Source: Poecilobothrus nobilitatus
Lineage: Eukaryota; Arthropoda; Insecta; Diptera; Dolichopodidae
Reading direction: 5' to 3'
DNA length: 64,000 bases
NCBI GenBank assembly: GCA_947095535.1
Contig: OX352774.1
Location: 7,564,001 to 7,628,000, forward strand
This document shows, piece by piece, positions 53,154 through 63,200 of this stretch; positions within the stretch are counted from its first letter, which is position 1; every line of letters begins with the position of its first letter. A program made the position numbers and the translations under genes. The notes beneath the pieces are model-generated. The model was given only the letters and a program-made list of their open reading frames with translations. It did no database searches and was not told where the DNA came from.

Positions 53154-53551
53154 TTTTTTTTTTTTTTTTTTTTTCTTTATTAATTTATTAATTCTATATT
53201 GTTAACATTTAAATTTTTAATTACAAAATAACTATGTGGATACAGTGATAAATCCAAACAAAGTAATTACAATATTGAATACAGTTTTATAATAATTTAT
53301 ATGTGATATTTTAGAATAAGGTTTTGTTTTTTTTTAATTGGTTATGCGACCTTAGCCGATATCGGCTGTCTGATCTTACTATTTTTTGCTGTTTTGTACA
53401 AATAATTCTTTTTTAATTTTCAAACCAAATTCAAACTAAAAAATCAATTAAAAAATTCACACTAAAAGCTTTTTTTTTTTTGTTCTTTTTCTTTTTTTCT
53501 CTTCTTTCCCTTCTTTCTTCATTAAATTATTTTTAAATTAAAATTAAATCT
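53154..53551 (-). other. LINE 3' UTR and poly-A tail
   Basis: AT-rich 3' UTR following the ORF2 stop. Near 53361-53385 the minus strand carries CAGCCGATATCGGCTAAG, a perfect palindrome core (AGCCGATATCGGCT), which could form a hairpin used in template recognition. It ends in 21 consecutive A on the minus strand. Confidence 0.65.
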
Positions 53552-56425
53552 TCATGTAATTTTAGAACGTATAAATTCTAAAATTAATTTCTTAAAATTT
53601 GCGATACTATCAACCTCTTTTAAAGTATTAGGCAATTTATTAAACTTTTTTAAGCAATTGTATAGACAATTGTTTTTTTGACTATTAGTTTTGAAAAGAG
53701 ATAAATAAAAATTTGTTTTGTTCCTGGTATTGTGAGTATGAATATTTAACATCCTATCCAGAATGAAGTTATGTTTGATTAAATTGTTAGTGATTTTATA
53801 TGATAGCAAATACGTTTCACGCTCACAAATGGCACAAAAGCTTAGATATTTTTCTGAATATAACATGTTAGTGGGAAATAGCAATGGATATCTGTGTATA
53901 ACTTTAATACTTTTTTTTACAAGAATATCTAGTTTTTTTAACATAAAATTCGAAGCATTGTTCCAAATGGGGTTTGGGTATGTTACATTAGATAAAATAT
54001 AAGATGAGTAAATTGAAAACATAGCGGATTTAGATAGATAGTTACGAAGTCTTTTTAATATGAAAATGTAAGGACTAGTTTTTTTAGCTATATAATCAAT
54101 ATGCTCGAACCATTTCAATTTACTATCTAGGATTAAACCTAAGTAGTTAAAAGTTTTAACCGATTCGATAGTATGGTTACCATATGAAATTATAGAATTA
54201 GAAAACTTTTTATTTTCAAAGAATATTACTTTGGTTTTGCGGAAATTTAGTAGTAATCGATGATGTCCTAGAAATTCCTCTATTTTTTTTAGATCTTCTC
54301 TTATCCAATCTACTAGTTCACTCTCAGTGCTTTCGGCGTATTTTAAAGCGGCATCGTCAGCATAAAGCTGAAGAGCACCCTTTAAATTTAATTTAGCCAT
54401 ATCATTGATATATATTTTAAAAAAATCTGGACCCAAGATAGATCCCTGCGGTACACCACTTTTAACATACGCCAACCGACTTTTAGTAGAGTTAATACGA
54501 ACTACTTGCTGCCTATTTGACAAATAACTTCTGAAGAAATTTAGATTAGATTGATCTAGATTAAATTTATGTAATTTTAAAAGCAAAATGTCATGATCGA
54601 CACAGTCGAAAGCTTTTTGAATGTCTAAGAAAACACAAGCTACATATTTTTGATTATCTATGCCTTTTGAAATGTAATCAGTTAAACTAAGACATGCAGC
54701 GGTTGTATTTGAATATTTTACAAAACCAAATTGTTCCTCTGCTAGAATTGGGTTGCTATACAGAAATTTGTGCAGCCGGTTTCTGATAATGATTTCAAAT
54801 ATTTTTGAAAAAGATGGTAAAACCGAGATTGGGCGATAATTAGAGCAAATATCCGTTCTTCCACTTTTAAATATTGGAGTGACTACGGCTATTTTTAATG
54901 ATTGCGGAAATGTTGAAGAACGAAAAGCTGAATTAATGAATTTAATTAATATTGGAATCAATTTATCCGAGTATTTTTTGATAAATTTTATTGAAATATT
55001 ATCAATACCAGTTGCTGCATTTGATCTTAACTGCGATATAACTTCTGTAACTTCTTGAATATCAGTATCATGTAAGTTAAAATGTGATTGTATATTGTAT
55101 GAGAATCTATTAAAATATTCTAGATTAATTCGATTTGTTTTAATTTCTAACTCTTTGGTTATATTAATAAAATAACTATTAACGGTCTCTGCAATTTCAT
55201 GATCATTCTCTATTGTTTTATTACAATATTTAAGAGCTTTGATTTTTAAATTGTTAGTTGGATCATCTGTATTAAATATAATTTTTTTGTAAATATTCCA
55301 CAGATTTCTGCCATTATTTTGGCTTTGCGTGATTTGATTTGAATAAAAACTGTTTTTCGCTTGCCTAATTAATTTTTTAACTTCTTTCTTACTTTTTGCA
55401 TACAGTTCGGCGACGTGACAGTCATTAGGGTATTTTTTTTTAAATCTAAAATATGAATCTCTAATTTTTATTTTATTTAGAATTACATCGTTCATCCAAT
55501 AGTTCTTTTTTTTATTGCCAACTATAGGGACCTTTCTTGTATTATTTCTTATAATGAAACTTAAATCTGATACGATATGATCAAAGTTTGTATATGAATT
55601 TAAGTTAGACCAAATACAATTTTTAGATATATTTTCATAGTTTAGAACTGTTTTGAAATTTATTTGTGTGTTCTTGCTAAACTTGCAATCAAAACTAATA
55701 AGAAACTGTTGGTGATCCGATAGCGTTGTATCTAATATATGGAAAAAATAACTGAATCTCACTAAGTCGGTGATAAAATGATCAATTATCGTATTTGTAG
55801 TTTTACCCTTGCGGGTAGCAAAACGCTCGGATATTTGGTTATATACTAGATATCCATTACTAAGTAAATTATTAGTATAAGTTTTTATATCGCGGCTATT
55901 TTTATTCAGTAAATTAATATTAAAATCACCAAATATCAATGTATTATTAAACCTTATCGTCCATTCATTAATTTTGTCTAAGAATACGGAAATTCTAGTT
56001 TCAGGAGACCTATATATAGACATTATGTTTATATCTTCTTTTATCAGTTTAACTACTAACATATTTGACTTATTAACTTTTTCTTCATAAATGGCTGTGC
56101 TATTAATACCTTCATCTACATAAATAGCAACCCCACCATACGAGTCATCGCGATTAGAAAAATAGCTGCAATAACCAGGAATATTAAAAAATTGATTTTC
56201 ACCTTCTCCTAGCCATATTTCAGTAAGTACAACTATGTGAACCTGAAATTTATAGCTACTCAAAAGATACTCTAGATCATCTAATTTATTTTTTAAACTT
56301 TGCATATTTAAATATATAACATTGCAATTTTCACCGAAATTACAGGTACCTTGAAAACTATTCAACCTAATATAATAATTTACTTTCATGGATTCATCGA
56401 TATTTATCACATCATCCAATTCCAT
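53552..56425 (-). CDS. LINE ORF2: AP endonuclease and reverse transcriptase
   Basis: 957 codons from the first ATG at 56425. It nicks target DNA and copies the element's RNA there. Residues about 35-245 form an AP-type endonuclease: NMQS, LTEIW with catalytic Glu, GGVAIY, SIYRSP, GDFN (about 166-169) and SDH (about 236-238). Residues about 480-740 form the reverse transcriptase: SNYRPISVLPSFSKIFE, LDIQKAFD (about 600-607), SGVPQGSILGP and the active-site YADD (about 688-691). The tail contains HNTRNKTNFY and a WN-type FNKLPNTLK motif; there is no RNase H. All key catalytic residues are present and no stop interrupts the frame. An in-frame TTG upstream (56458) is a less likely start. Length is normal for the family. 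ORF1 of this copy is broken, so it could act only with ORF1 protein supplied by another copy, if ORF1 is needed. Confidence 0.9.
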   Translation of the reverse strand: MELDDVINIDESMKVNYYIRLNSFQGTCNFGENCNVIYLNMQSLKNKLDDLEYLLSSYKFQVHIVVLTEIWLGEGENQFFNIPGYCSYFSNRDDSYGGVAIYVDEGINSTAIYEEKVNKSNMLVVKLIKEDINIMSIYRSPETRISVFLDKINEWTIRFNNTLIFGDFNINLLNKNSRDIKTYTNNLLSNGYLVYNQISERFATRKGKTTNTIIDHFITDLVRFSYFFHILDTTLSDHQQFLISFDCKFSKNTQINFKTVLNYENISKNCIWSNLNSYTNFDHIVSDLSFIIRNNTRKVPIVGNKKKNYWMNDVILNKIKIRDSYFRFKKKYPNDCHVAELYAKSKKEVKKLIRQAKNSFYSNQITQSQNNGRNLWNIYKKIIFNTDDPTNNLKIKALKYCNKTIENDHEIAETVNSYFINITKELEIKTNRINLEYFNRFSYNIQSHFNLHDTDIQEVTEVISQLRSNAATGIDNISIKFIKKYSDKLIPILIKFINSAFRSSTFPQSLKIAVVTPIFKSGRTDICSNYRPISVLPSFSKIFEIIIRNRLHKFLYSNPILAEEQFGFVKYSNTTAACLSLTDYISKGIDNQKYVACVFLDIQKAFDCVDHDILLLKLHKFNLDQSNLNFFRSYLSNRQQVVRINSTKSRLAYVKSGVPQGSILGPDFFKIYINDMAKLNLKGALQLYADDAALKYAESTESELVDWIREDLKKIEEFLGHHRLLLNFRKTKVIFFENKKFSNSIISYGNHTIESVKTFNYLGLILDSKLKWFEHIDYIAKKTSPYIFILKRLRNYLSKSAMFSIYSSYILSNVTYPNPIWNNASNFMLKKLDILVKKSIKVIHRYPLLFPTNMLYSEKYLSFCAICERETYLLSYKITNNLIKHNFILDRMLNIHTHNTRNKTNFYLSLFKTNSQKNNCLYNCLKKFNKLPNTLKEVDSIANFKKLILEFIRSKIT

Positions 56426-57383
56426 TATAAATGCTTTTGAAACAATAATAAAACTCAAAATTTATTGAGTTGAATTTGAAATCGAGTGAAATCGATATCG
56501 AGTATTGAGTTGGTTGATCGAAATTTATTGGGTCGAGCTTAATTATTAAAAAAAAAGTAGTTCGACACTCGAATGGAAGTTTGACTTTTAAGTGTGATTT
56601 CCGATTTAATTTATAAGAAGTAACAATAATATTTTGTAGTAAAACGTGAAAAACAATTATAATAAAAAGAAAAACGCGATAATTAGTTGTAACAAAAGGA
56701 GAAAAAATTAAATGTGAAAAACACATGGTGTAGGTTAAGTTAGAGCAAAATTTAAGAAACTTATTAGATTTAATCTTAATTGTGAAGAGATCTGTTGTAA
56801 ATATTAATAAGTTATAAAAGTAAGAAAAAAATGTATGTAGTGTAAAATTATTAAATTGCAAAAAAATATTGTTAAAATTAAAGTATGCTTGTTTATAAAT
56901 ACTAAATAGTTTAAAAATAATGTTAAATTCAAAAAGAAAAAATATTAAATATAAAAAGTTCTTAGTGTAGACTAAGTTAATGTAAAATTTAAAAAACTTA
57001 TTAGATTTAATCTTAATTGTTAATAGAGTTGCTGTAAATATTAATAAATTATAAAAGTAAGATAAAAATTTATGAAGTATAAAAGTATTAAATTGCAAAA
57101 AAATATTACCAAAATTATAGTATGGTTGTTTATAAATGTTAAATGGTTTATAAATTATATTAAAGTTCCAAAAAAATAAAATAAAAATAAAAAAATATAA
57201 AAGAGTTTTAATTAATTCAAAGTTACTTAATTTATGGTAATGAAAACTTTGAAGAAAAAAAAAATTTTTTTTTAGGTTATGTGCTATTTCAAATAATTTT
57301 ATACAACCTAAATGATTTCTACTAAATGAGCCAATACAATTATAATAATTAAGTGAAAATTTTCTTAATATTATTAATATCAT
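56412..57383 (-). other. Open frame of 323 codons bridging ORF1 and ORF2
   Basis: From ATG 57383 to TGA 56412 the frame is open, overlapping the end of ORF1 by 35 nt and the start of ORF2 by 14 nt. Upstream it is open to 57563. The product would be very rich in F, I, L, Y, N and K, with many hydrophobic stretches, as any T-rich strand gives. It contains the 237-bp tandem duplication (79 codons, so frame is kept). By my hand count the two units differ at about 42 of 237 sites, spread roughly evenly over codon positions, which argues against protein-level selection since the duplication. No protein family recognised. Either an unusual third ORF or a chance open stretch. Confidence 0.3.
56705..57178 (-). 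repeat. 237-bp tandem duplication between LINE ORFs
   Basis: Two units, 56705-56941 and 56942-57178, with the anchor CTTATTAGATTTAATCTTAA at 56760 and 56997. They are roughly 82% identical by hand. Tandem repeats are common in LINE 5' UTRs, where they act as promoter units, but are unusual between ORFs. Here they might reflect an old slippage event or a role in ORF2 translation. Confidence 0.85.
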
Positions 57384-58351
57384 TAAAAGAAGAAATTTTA
57401 AAAACCTTACTTCCTTCCTTCTGGCGTAGATGAATTTGGCCGTCTTTAACCCAAAGAAATTGTAAGTTTTTGGTTTTTTTGATGTTTTTTGCCTCGCTAT
57501 ACAGTTCGGCTTGAAAAGGCGTAAGATGATGGAGAAAGAAAATCTGTTTATTTTCCACACCAATATTTAATTCAGCAGAAAATAGGCGTTTAAAATTCTT
57601 CTTGGCATCCATAAATTTTTTTTTTTTTTCAGTAGTCTTAAACTCAAGAAGGTACAGGCCGTTGGTTGTATTTTTATTTTTATTCCAGAGTGGTTTAATA
57701 GCAGAAAAATCTTCAGCCGTCCCATTAAATCCAATTTTTCCTCCAATTTTTAAAATTGTTTCCATTGGGTTGTTTAAATTATTTGGAAGGCCAGCTACAA
57801 CAACATTATTTTTTATTTTTGATTGGTGCACCTCATCGGATATGCCTTCTATTTTATTAATCTTTTTTTCTAATTCACTATTTTTGTCTTGAGCAATTAC
57901 CAATTGTTTTTTCAAGTTTTCATTTTCTCTTAGAACTTCTTAATTTTGTTGAATTAAGTCGAGCAGTGTGTCGGAATTAAATTGTTGGGATTTTCGGATA
58001 TCTATTACAACATCTGCTAATTTTTTCAGGAAAGCATGTTTCATCCATGATAGAAGTTGTAAAATCAAAGGTGGATAGTTCGTTAACTGAATCAATATTT
58101 GTTGAAATAGCATGCTGCTCTTTTCCATCTTCTTCTACAACTGGATTTTCCACCATAATAAAGGACACGTTGCTACCGGCAGGACATTTTGGACACATCC
58201 ATGGTGTGGTGCTTTTTTTAATTTTTTCAAAATGTTCAGCTAAAATTCCAACACATTCAATGTCATATGAGCCTTGGCACAAACCACTGCAAGTTACCCA
58301 TTTTGCCCTTCCAGTCAAGTTTTTACCACAAATATTACATTGTTTAACCAT
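57349..58351 (-). pseudogene. LINE ORF1: PHD-type finger plus FP25K-like domain, broken
   Basis: From ATG 58351, about the first 50 residues form a zinc finger: CNICGKNLTG, CSGLCQGSYDIEC and WMCPKC. The middle (about 57850-58020) is a predicted coiled coil (LKKQ...KNSELEKKINKIEG). The C-terminal half from NNVVVAGLPNNL to LQFLWVKDGQIHLRQKEGS matches the FP25K-like domain found in many insect LINE ORF1 proteins. ORF1 protein is expected to bind the element's RNA in a ribonucleoprotein. Two lesions are visible: a one-base frameshift near 58030 (at a run of A on the minus strand) and an in-frame TAA at 57940-57942, where CAA would restore a glutamine. Both must be crossed to read the full protein of about 334 codons. 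Confidence 0.8.
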
Positions 58352-58470
58352 TTCGATTCTTGCTAGTATGTAAATTATATTATTTGTCCTATAAAATATT
58401 TTAAATTAATTTTTTAAAAATTTTTTCAAGAGCGCAAAAAAATAAAACAACTTTTAATTTCAGTTGACAG
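58352..58470 (-). promoter_or_regulatory. LINE 5' UTR, likely internal promoter region
   Basis: The 119 bp between the inferred 5' end (next to the target duplication) and the ORF1 ATG. LINEs carry their promoter inside the 5' UTR; no specific initiator or downstream element could be recognised. Confidence 0.4.
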
Positions 58471-58486
58471 TTGACATTGCATAACA
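58471..58486. repeat. Imperfect target-site duplication, right, of the LINE
   Basis: TTGACATTGCATAACA, the partner of 53139-53153. Confidence 0.6.
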
Positions 58487-58507
58487 GTGCAATGCAACTA
58501 GTGGTTA
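58487..58507. repeat. Right arm of the inverted repeat flanking the LINE
   Basis: Exact reverse complement of 53129-53149. Removing the LINE and one target copy would bring the arms within about 4 bp of each other, forming a hairpin of about 21 bp per arm. Confidence 0.9.
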
Positions 58508-59882
58508 AAAGTGCACTGTTTTAAAACTAATGATCTAAACCTTTTTTTGATGAGAAAAAAATCATATATGGATTTATTTAGTAAAGATAATATTTTTCTT
58601 TTTACCATTTTGAGTACAGCTAAAAGACTAACTTTTCGAAAGTTAGATTTTTATATTTATGTAAAAGGAAACAAAGCGATTTTCTTAGAGACCTAAGCGA
58701 TTATAGCACAAGTTCAATACATATTATTTTAAGCAAAATAATGTCGTTAATAAAAATATAAGTTACATTTTAATTTATTTTTTTTTTCAAGTTATTTTTT
58801 GTATATAAATACAAAAAATCATTCTAAAACTTGTCATAATGGTGGATCTTTATTTTATCCATATTTAATATCATTTTTTTCTCTGAAATTCTCACAACAA
58901 AAACTTTTGATCAACACCTAAAATAAAAAAACTTGTATTGCATCAACAAATTGAAAATAAAAATATGTAATATTTATGTATATATGATTTTTAATATAAA
59001 CTTAAGTAACCTGCAGGGTGGTGTCAAAATTTTTAAAACAAAAGATTTACACTACATACAATATATTTTTTAATTTTCTAAAATGTTAAAAATATTTTTT
59101 CAGTACTTCAACCAAGTATTAAAATTTTTTTCTTATATAGCTGCAAAAGATTACTACATTTTGACATATTATGGATTTATTCAAAATGTAATATTTAAAA
59201 ATACTTTCAGACATAACTTTTATGGTAATTTTTTTTTTTTTAAAAAGCTGAAAATATTTTTCAAGTTTAGAAAATACTTATTTTCAAATGTCAACTTCTG
59301 ACTGCAAGAAAAAAAAAAATTAACTTAAATATTGATATTCATCGAAATTTGAAAGACAACATTTTTTTACAATTACAATTGTAAACTAATAGTCTTAAAC
59401 TAAACTAAATGCTCGTTTTGTTTTAAGGGGCACATCGAGAGTTCCGTTCCGCAACGGGTTTTTTATGATAACTTAATGATAGTCTCGCTTTGTTGTCATT
59501 TTAAGAAAATATTTCAACATAACGAACGTTTTTTCAAATTTTATTTTGAATAATTTTGTATTTTAAATTAAAAAAAACAAAAATAATAATAAAAAAAAAA
59601 ATGGATTCAGAAGATATAATCTATAAATTATATATTTTATAACTTTACTTATAATATTACGTGACGGTACCGGCCACACGAGTAAAAATAAAAAATAAAT
59701 CACTAGCGTCCATTCACACATATTATTTGCTCAAATACCATTTAGATACATTATACTATATTCTACTGTAACGTCAAAATGAAACGCTAGGTGACACGAG
59801 CATTGTGTCATCACCTTAATTTCCTAAACAAAATACAACTGCGATACTCTCTATATAACTACTTCTTCAAAAGTGTGTTTTA
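58508..59882. other. AT-rich non-coding stretch
   Basis: No gene seen. A small hairpin-like GGTGACAC...GTGTCATCACC lies at 59790-59815 and shares its motif with the element that follows. Confidence 0.55.
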
Positions 59883-60225
59883 AGTGATGACACTCTTTAA
59901 CTAATATTGGTCAATTTGTTTTCATTCCAAAAATTATATTTATACTTTTTTACCGTTTTATTCAATGCTGCGTTGGTTGTTTTTAAACTTTTTTTAACAC
60001 TTAAAGTATATTAATTTTTATTCATATATTTAAATTTTATTATTTTAATAGCCCTGTCAAGTCATTACTTAATGCATTTGATTAACATTAAAGAAGAGTA
60101 AATTAAAATTAAAGTTGGAAAGTGAAAGAGAAGCAATGAAACATTGAATAGAACGATTAAAAAACACAATTATTTTCTTTTAATTTAAAACTAACTGATT
60201 ACATTAGCTTAAAAGTGTCATCACT
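59883..60225. mobile_element. Possible MITE with AGTGATGACACT inverted ends
   Basis: AGTGATGACACT at 59883-59894 is the exact reverse complement of 60214-60225, and similarity continues imperfectly for about 25 bp (CTCTTTAACTAAT against TTTTAAGCTAAT). The same core occurs at 59805-59815, next to GGTGACAC. Length is 343 bp with no coding capacity. No clear target duplication was found, so the family and true ends are uncertain. Confidence 0.4.
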
Positions 60226-63200
60226 CATCTCATAAACTATTTTATAAAATTTAAATTGGGTCAACAAAATATTCCATTAGCTATTTATCTAAATCATAAA
60301 AGCAATACCAGAAGATTACTCAATCTTTAAACATAATATTTAGAAGAGGTTGAATATCAAGGTCTAATCAAGTTCAAAAACTTAAGCATATAAAATAAGA
60401 TAATAATAAAAATCACTAGTAATACAAGAAATGTTTTAGTTTCGAACAGTTCTATAGACTGAAAAATTTTTCTTAACAGTTGATTTAAAATTAATAATAT
60501 TAAAATTTATAATATAAAATAAAAAAATATAACAATTTTGTATCACTTTAGAATGTCACATTATTATGCATGTCAGTGTATTGGTGAATTAAACTAGAAC
60601 ACATTATAATCGTGAAACACAAAACTATTTTTTTTAACTAAAAATGAAACTAACATTAACCGGATATAAACACTCAAATTCTCAAATTCTTCTGATTAAT
60701 TGAGACCTTACCTTACGATTAACTCCTTTCTAAATACAAATACTTTCAAAATTTTTCAGATCAAATACTTTAATTTTTCAGTTTGTTATAAAATTAAAAT
60801 AAACAGTTTTTTTTATCATTTATATGTGTTTTATAAAGCTATCCGCAGATATTACGTTCTAAGCTTTGAAAAAAAAAAACGCTAATTACCAAAACGAATT
60901 TAGTTGGTACTTATTTTTACTTAAAATAACGGAAGTGTGAATTGGGTATTGTTAATTCCATTGTAGTTTGGCCTAAATGCAAAAAAAAAAAGAAAAGAAT
61001 TTTTTTTCAAAAAGTTAAAAAATAAAATTTATATATTTTTATTTTTGAATGTTATTTGCATCTCATGCATGTAATTGCATTTTCCAAATAGATAATAATA
61101 AATAATTCATAAAGAAAAAAAAATAAAATAAAATGAAATGAAAAAAAAAAGCAAAAAAAGAAACGAAAGAGTTTTCATTCAGACAACAATAAACTTTTTT
61201 TATTTAAAACAAATTAAATTTGACGAAAAAAATAATTTGTTTAGACAGTAATGAATTTAAAAAAAATATATATATATATATATTATATTTCCATTTTTGT
61301 AAATTTTATTTCGTTGTTTTTTTTTTTGTTTTTTTTTTTTGCATTAAATGCAGTTATGTAAAAGAAGATAACAGAAAAAATAAAGGATAGTGTTTAAGTC
61401 CTTCACTAAAACTTTTTAGATAAAAAAATATATTCAATTTTATTTTAGTTCTTTTATGAAATTTAAATTCAATTTTTCTTTTTTTTTTTGGTTTTTTTTT
61501 AGTTTACAAGTATAGAATAGAATTTTAACTGTCTGTCAATTCGGATAGGTCTATACTCATATAATTAAACACTTTAATCACAACTTTGTTTTAATTTAAA
61601 AATATAATGTATAATTGCATACTTTCAGGGGCTTAATTTCTTTTTGAAACAAATGTAATATTAGATAAACTTAAAGTAAAAACTAACTCAATAATCACAG
61701 GTACTTTGTGTTTAAAAATAATTATTTTTGTTCTTAACAACAAAAGCAACCAACAGGTTCCATTATAGTTGATTGGTAATTAAATGCTCTAAACACTTGC
61801 TCAAATTATAATTTAGTTCTTCGAAATTACAAATTAGTATGTAATTTTAACACAAATTAAAGAGTTCATTGTAAAATAGCTGTGAGTATTGTTTTATTAA
61901 CTTACTAAATATAAATTTATAAATAACAAAATAACAAATTATTAATTCAACATAAATGGAATTAATTTTGTACTATAATTTTACAAATTAATTTTTAAAA
62001 ATTTATTTATATTGCGAACACCTTCATTTCGCCTCATGTTGACGTAGTAGTAGAATGTATGTATACAAAGGATATCTGACCAAATATAAAGAGCAAGGCT
62101 GCGTTAGAGTTGATCTATTTCTTTCTTTACTTTTGCTCCCTTTAATACTACTTTGACATATTAGATATGAAACATGAAAAAAATTCAAAAAAACATTAAG
62201 TAAAATTATCTATAATTTCTTCAGTACCCATTTTTATTGATTTAGTTTTTCTTTAATTTGAAATACAAAATTTTTCAAAATTACGGAGTAAAATTTGAAA
62301 GACATTCCTTATTTTGAAATATGCGTTTAAAATGATAACTACGCTATTATTTGATCATCAAAAAAATTTCGACGCACAACTCAATGCGACACGCGAAGAC
62401 TTCTTTCAAACGAGGCGAGCATTGGGATCAACATCACCTTAAAATAGCTTTATCTTTAACAAGAGATTATTTTATATTGTTTGTATAGAGTATACAATTA
62501 TTTTAAGCAAAAATAATTTAGTAATAACTTAATAGGTTTAGCCTTTTCATGCAATTAATAATCTCAATATAATTTAGAATAACTAACAGATGCAACAAAA
62601 CCGAAAATATAATACTGTCATCGCTTTGACGTTAAAAATCAACCAATTTTTTTTTTTTTTTATTCCTGATGAGTCTATGAAGTAGAAAGAATAGAAAAAA
62701 CTATAGTAAAACAATTTTTTTTTTTTTATAAACAAAAGGAAATTGTAATGAAAAGAGATGAAAATATAAAAAAAAAATTGACTTCAAAACTCTTATCGTT
62801 TCAGTCCAGAAGTAAAAGAAAACTTCGAAGATTTGAAGAAAAATACTTGGTTTTTCTTATTTTTGTTTTTTAGATGGTTTGCTTTTAAGCTAGAATTGTG
62901 GTAAAATGGAAATTTTAAAAATTAATATTTCAAAAAATTAAAACCAAAAAAAAAGAAAAAATTGAAAAGATAAAAAAAAAAAAAAACATTTTTTAATTCA
63001 TTTTTGAATTATTAATGTAATAAAATAAAAATTTGATAACGCCAAAAAAGCTTATCCTTTCCACATATAATATTATATCTTTTTAGATATACGATACCAC
63101 TTAAATACAATTTAAAAAAATAATTATTAAAATAATTATTTTATTCTAAAAACAAAACAATAGATTTACAACAGATAGTTGTTTTAAAAATGGATAACAA

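Larger units (their letters stand above)
53154..58470 (-). mobile_element. Full-length non-LTR retrotransposon (CR1/L2-like LINE)
   Basis: A 5.3-kb LINE on the minus strand, in order: short 5' UTR (58352-58470), ORF1 (57349-58351, broken), an inter-ORF region with an unusual open frame and a 237-bp tandem duplication, ORF2 (53552-56425, open), a 3' UTR of about 400 bp, and a tail of 21 A (complement of 53154-53174). There is no RNase H domain. ORF1 carrying a PHD-type finger and an FP25K-like domain, and ORF2 ending in an HNTRN-type tail, fit the CR1/L2/Jockey group; exact clade is not decided. Boundaries come from the poly-A tail and imperfect target duplications. Confidence 0.8.

Noticed and set aside
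53763..58373. Plus-strand frames at 53763-54002, 57602-57892 and 58047-58373
   Set aside because: They are antisense shadows of the LINE ORF1 and ORF2.
53129..58507. Treating the LINE plus flanking inverted repeats as a Polinton or Penelope element
   Set aside because: The arms are only 21 bp, and the coding content is a typical AP-endonuclease LINE with a poly-A tail and direct target duplications. Penelope elements use a GIY-YIG endonuclease and Polintons encode a type-B DNA polymerase; neither is present.
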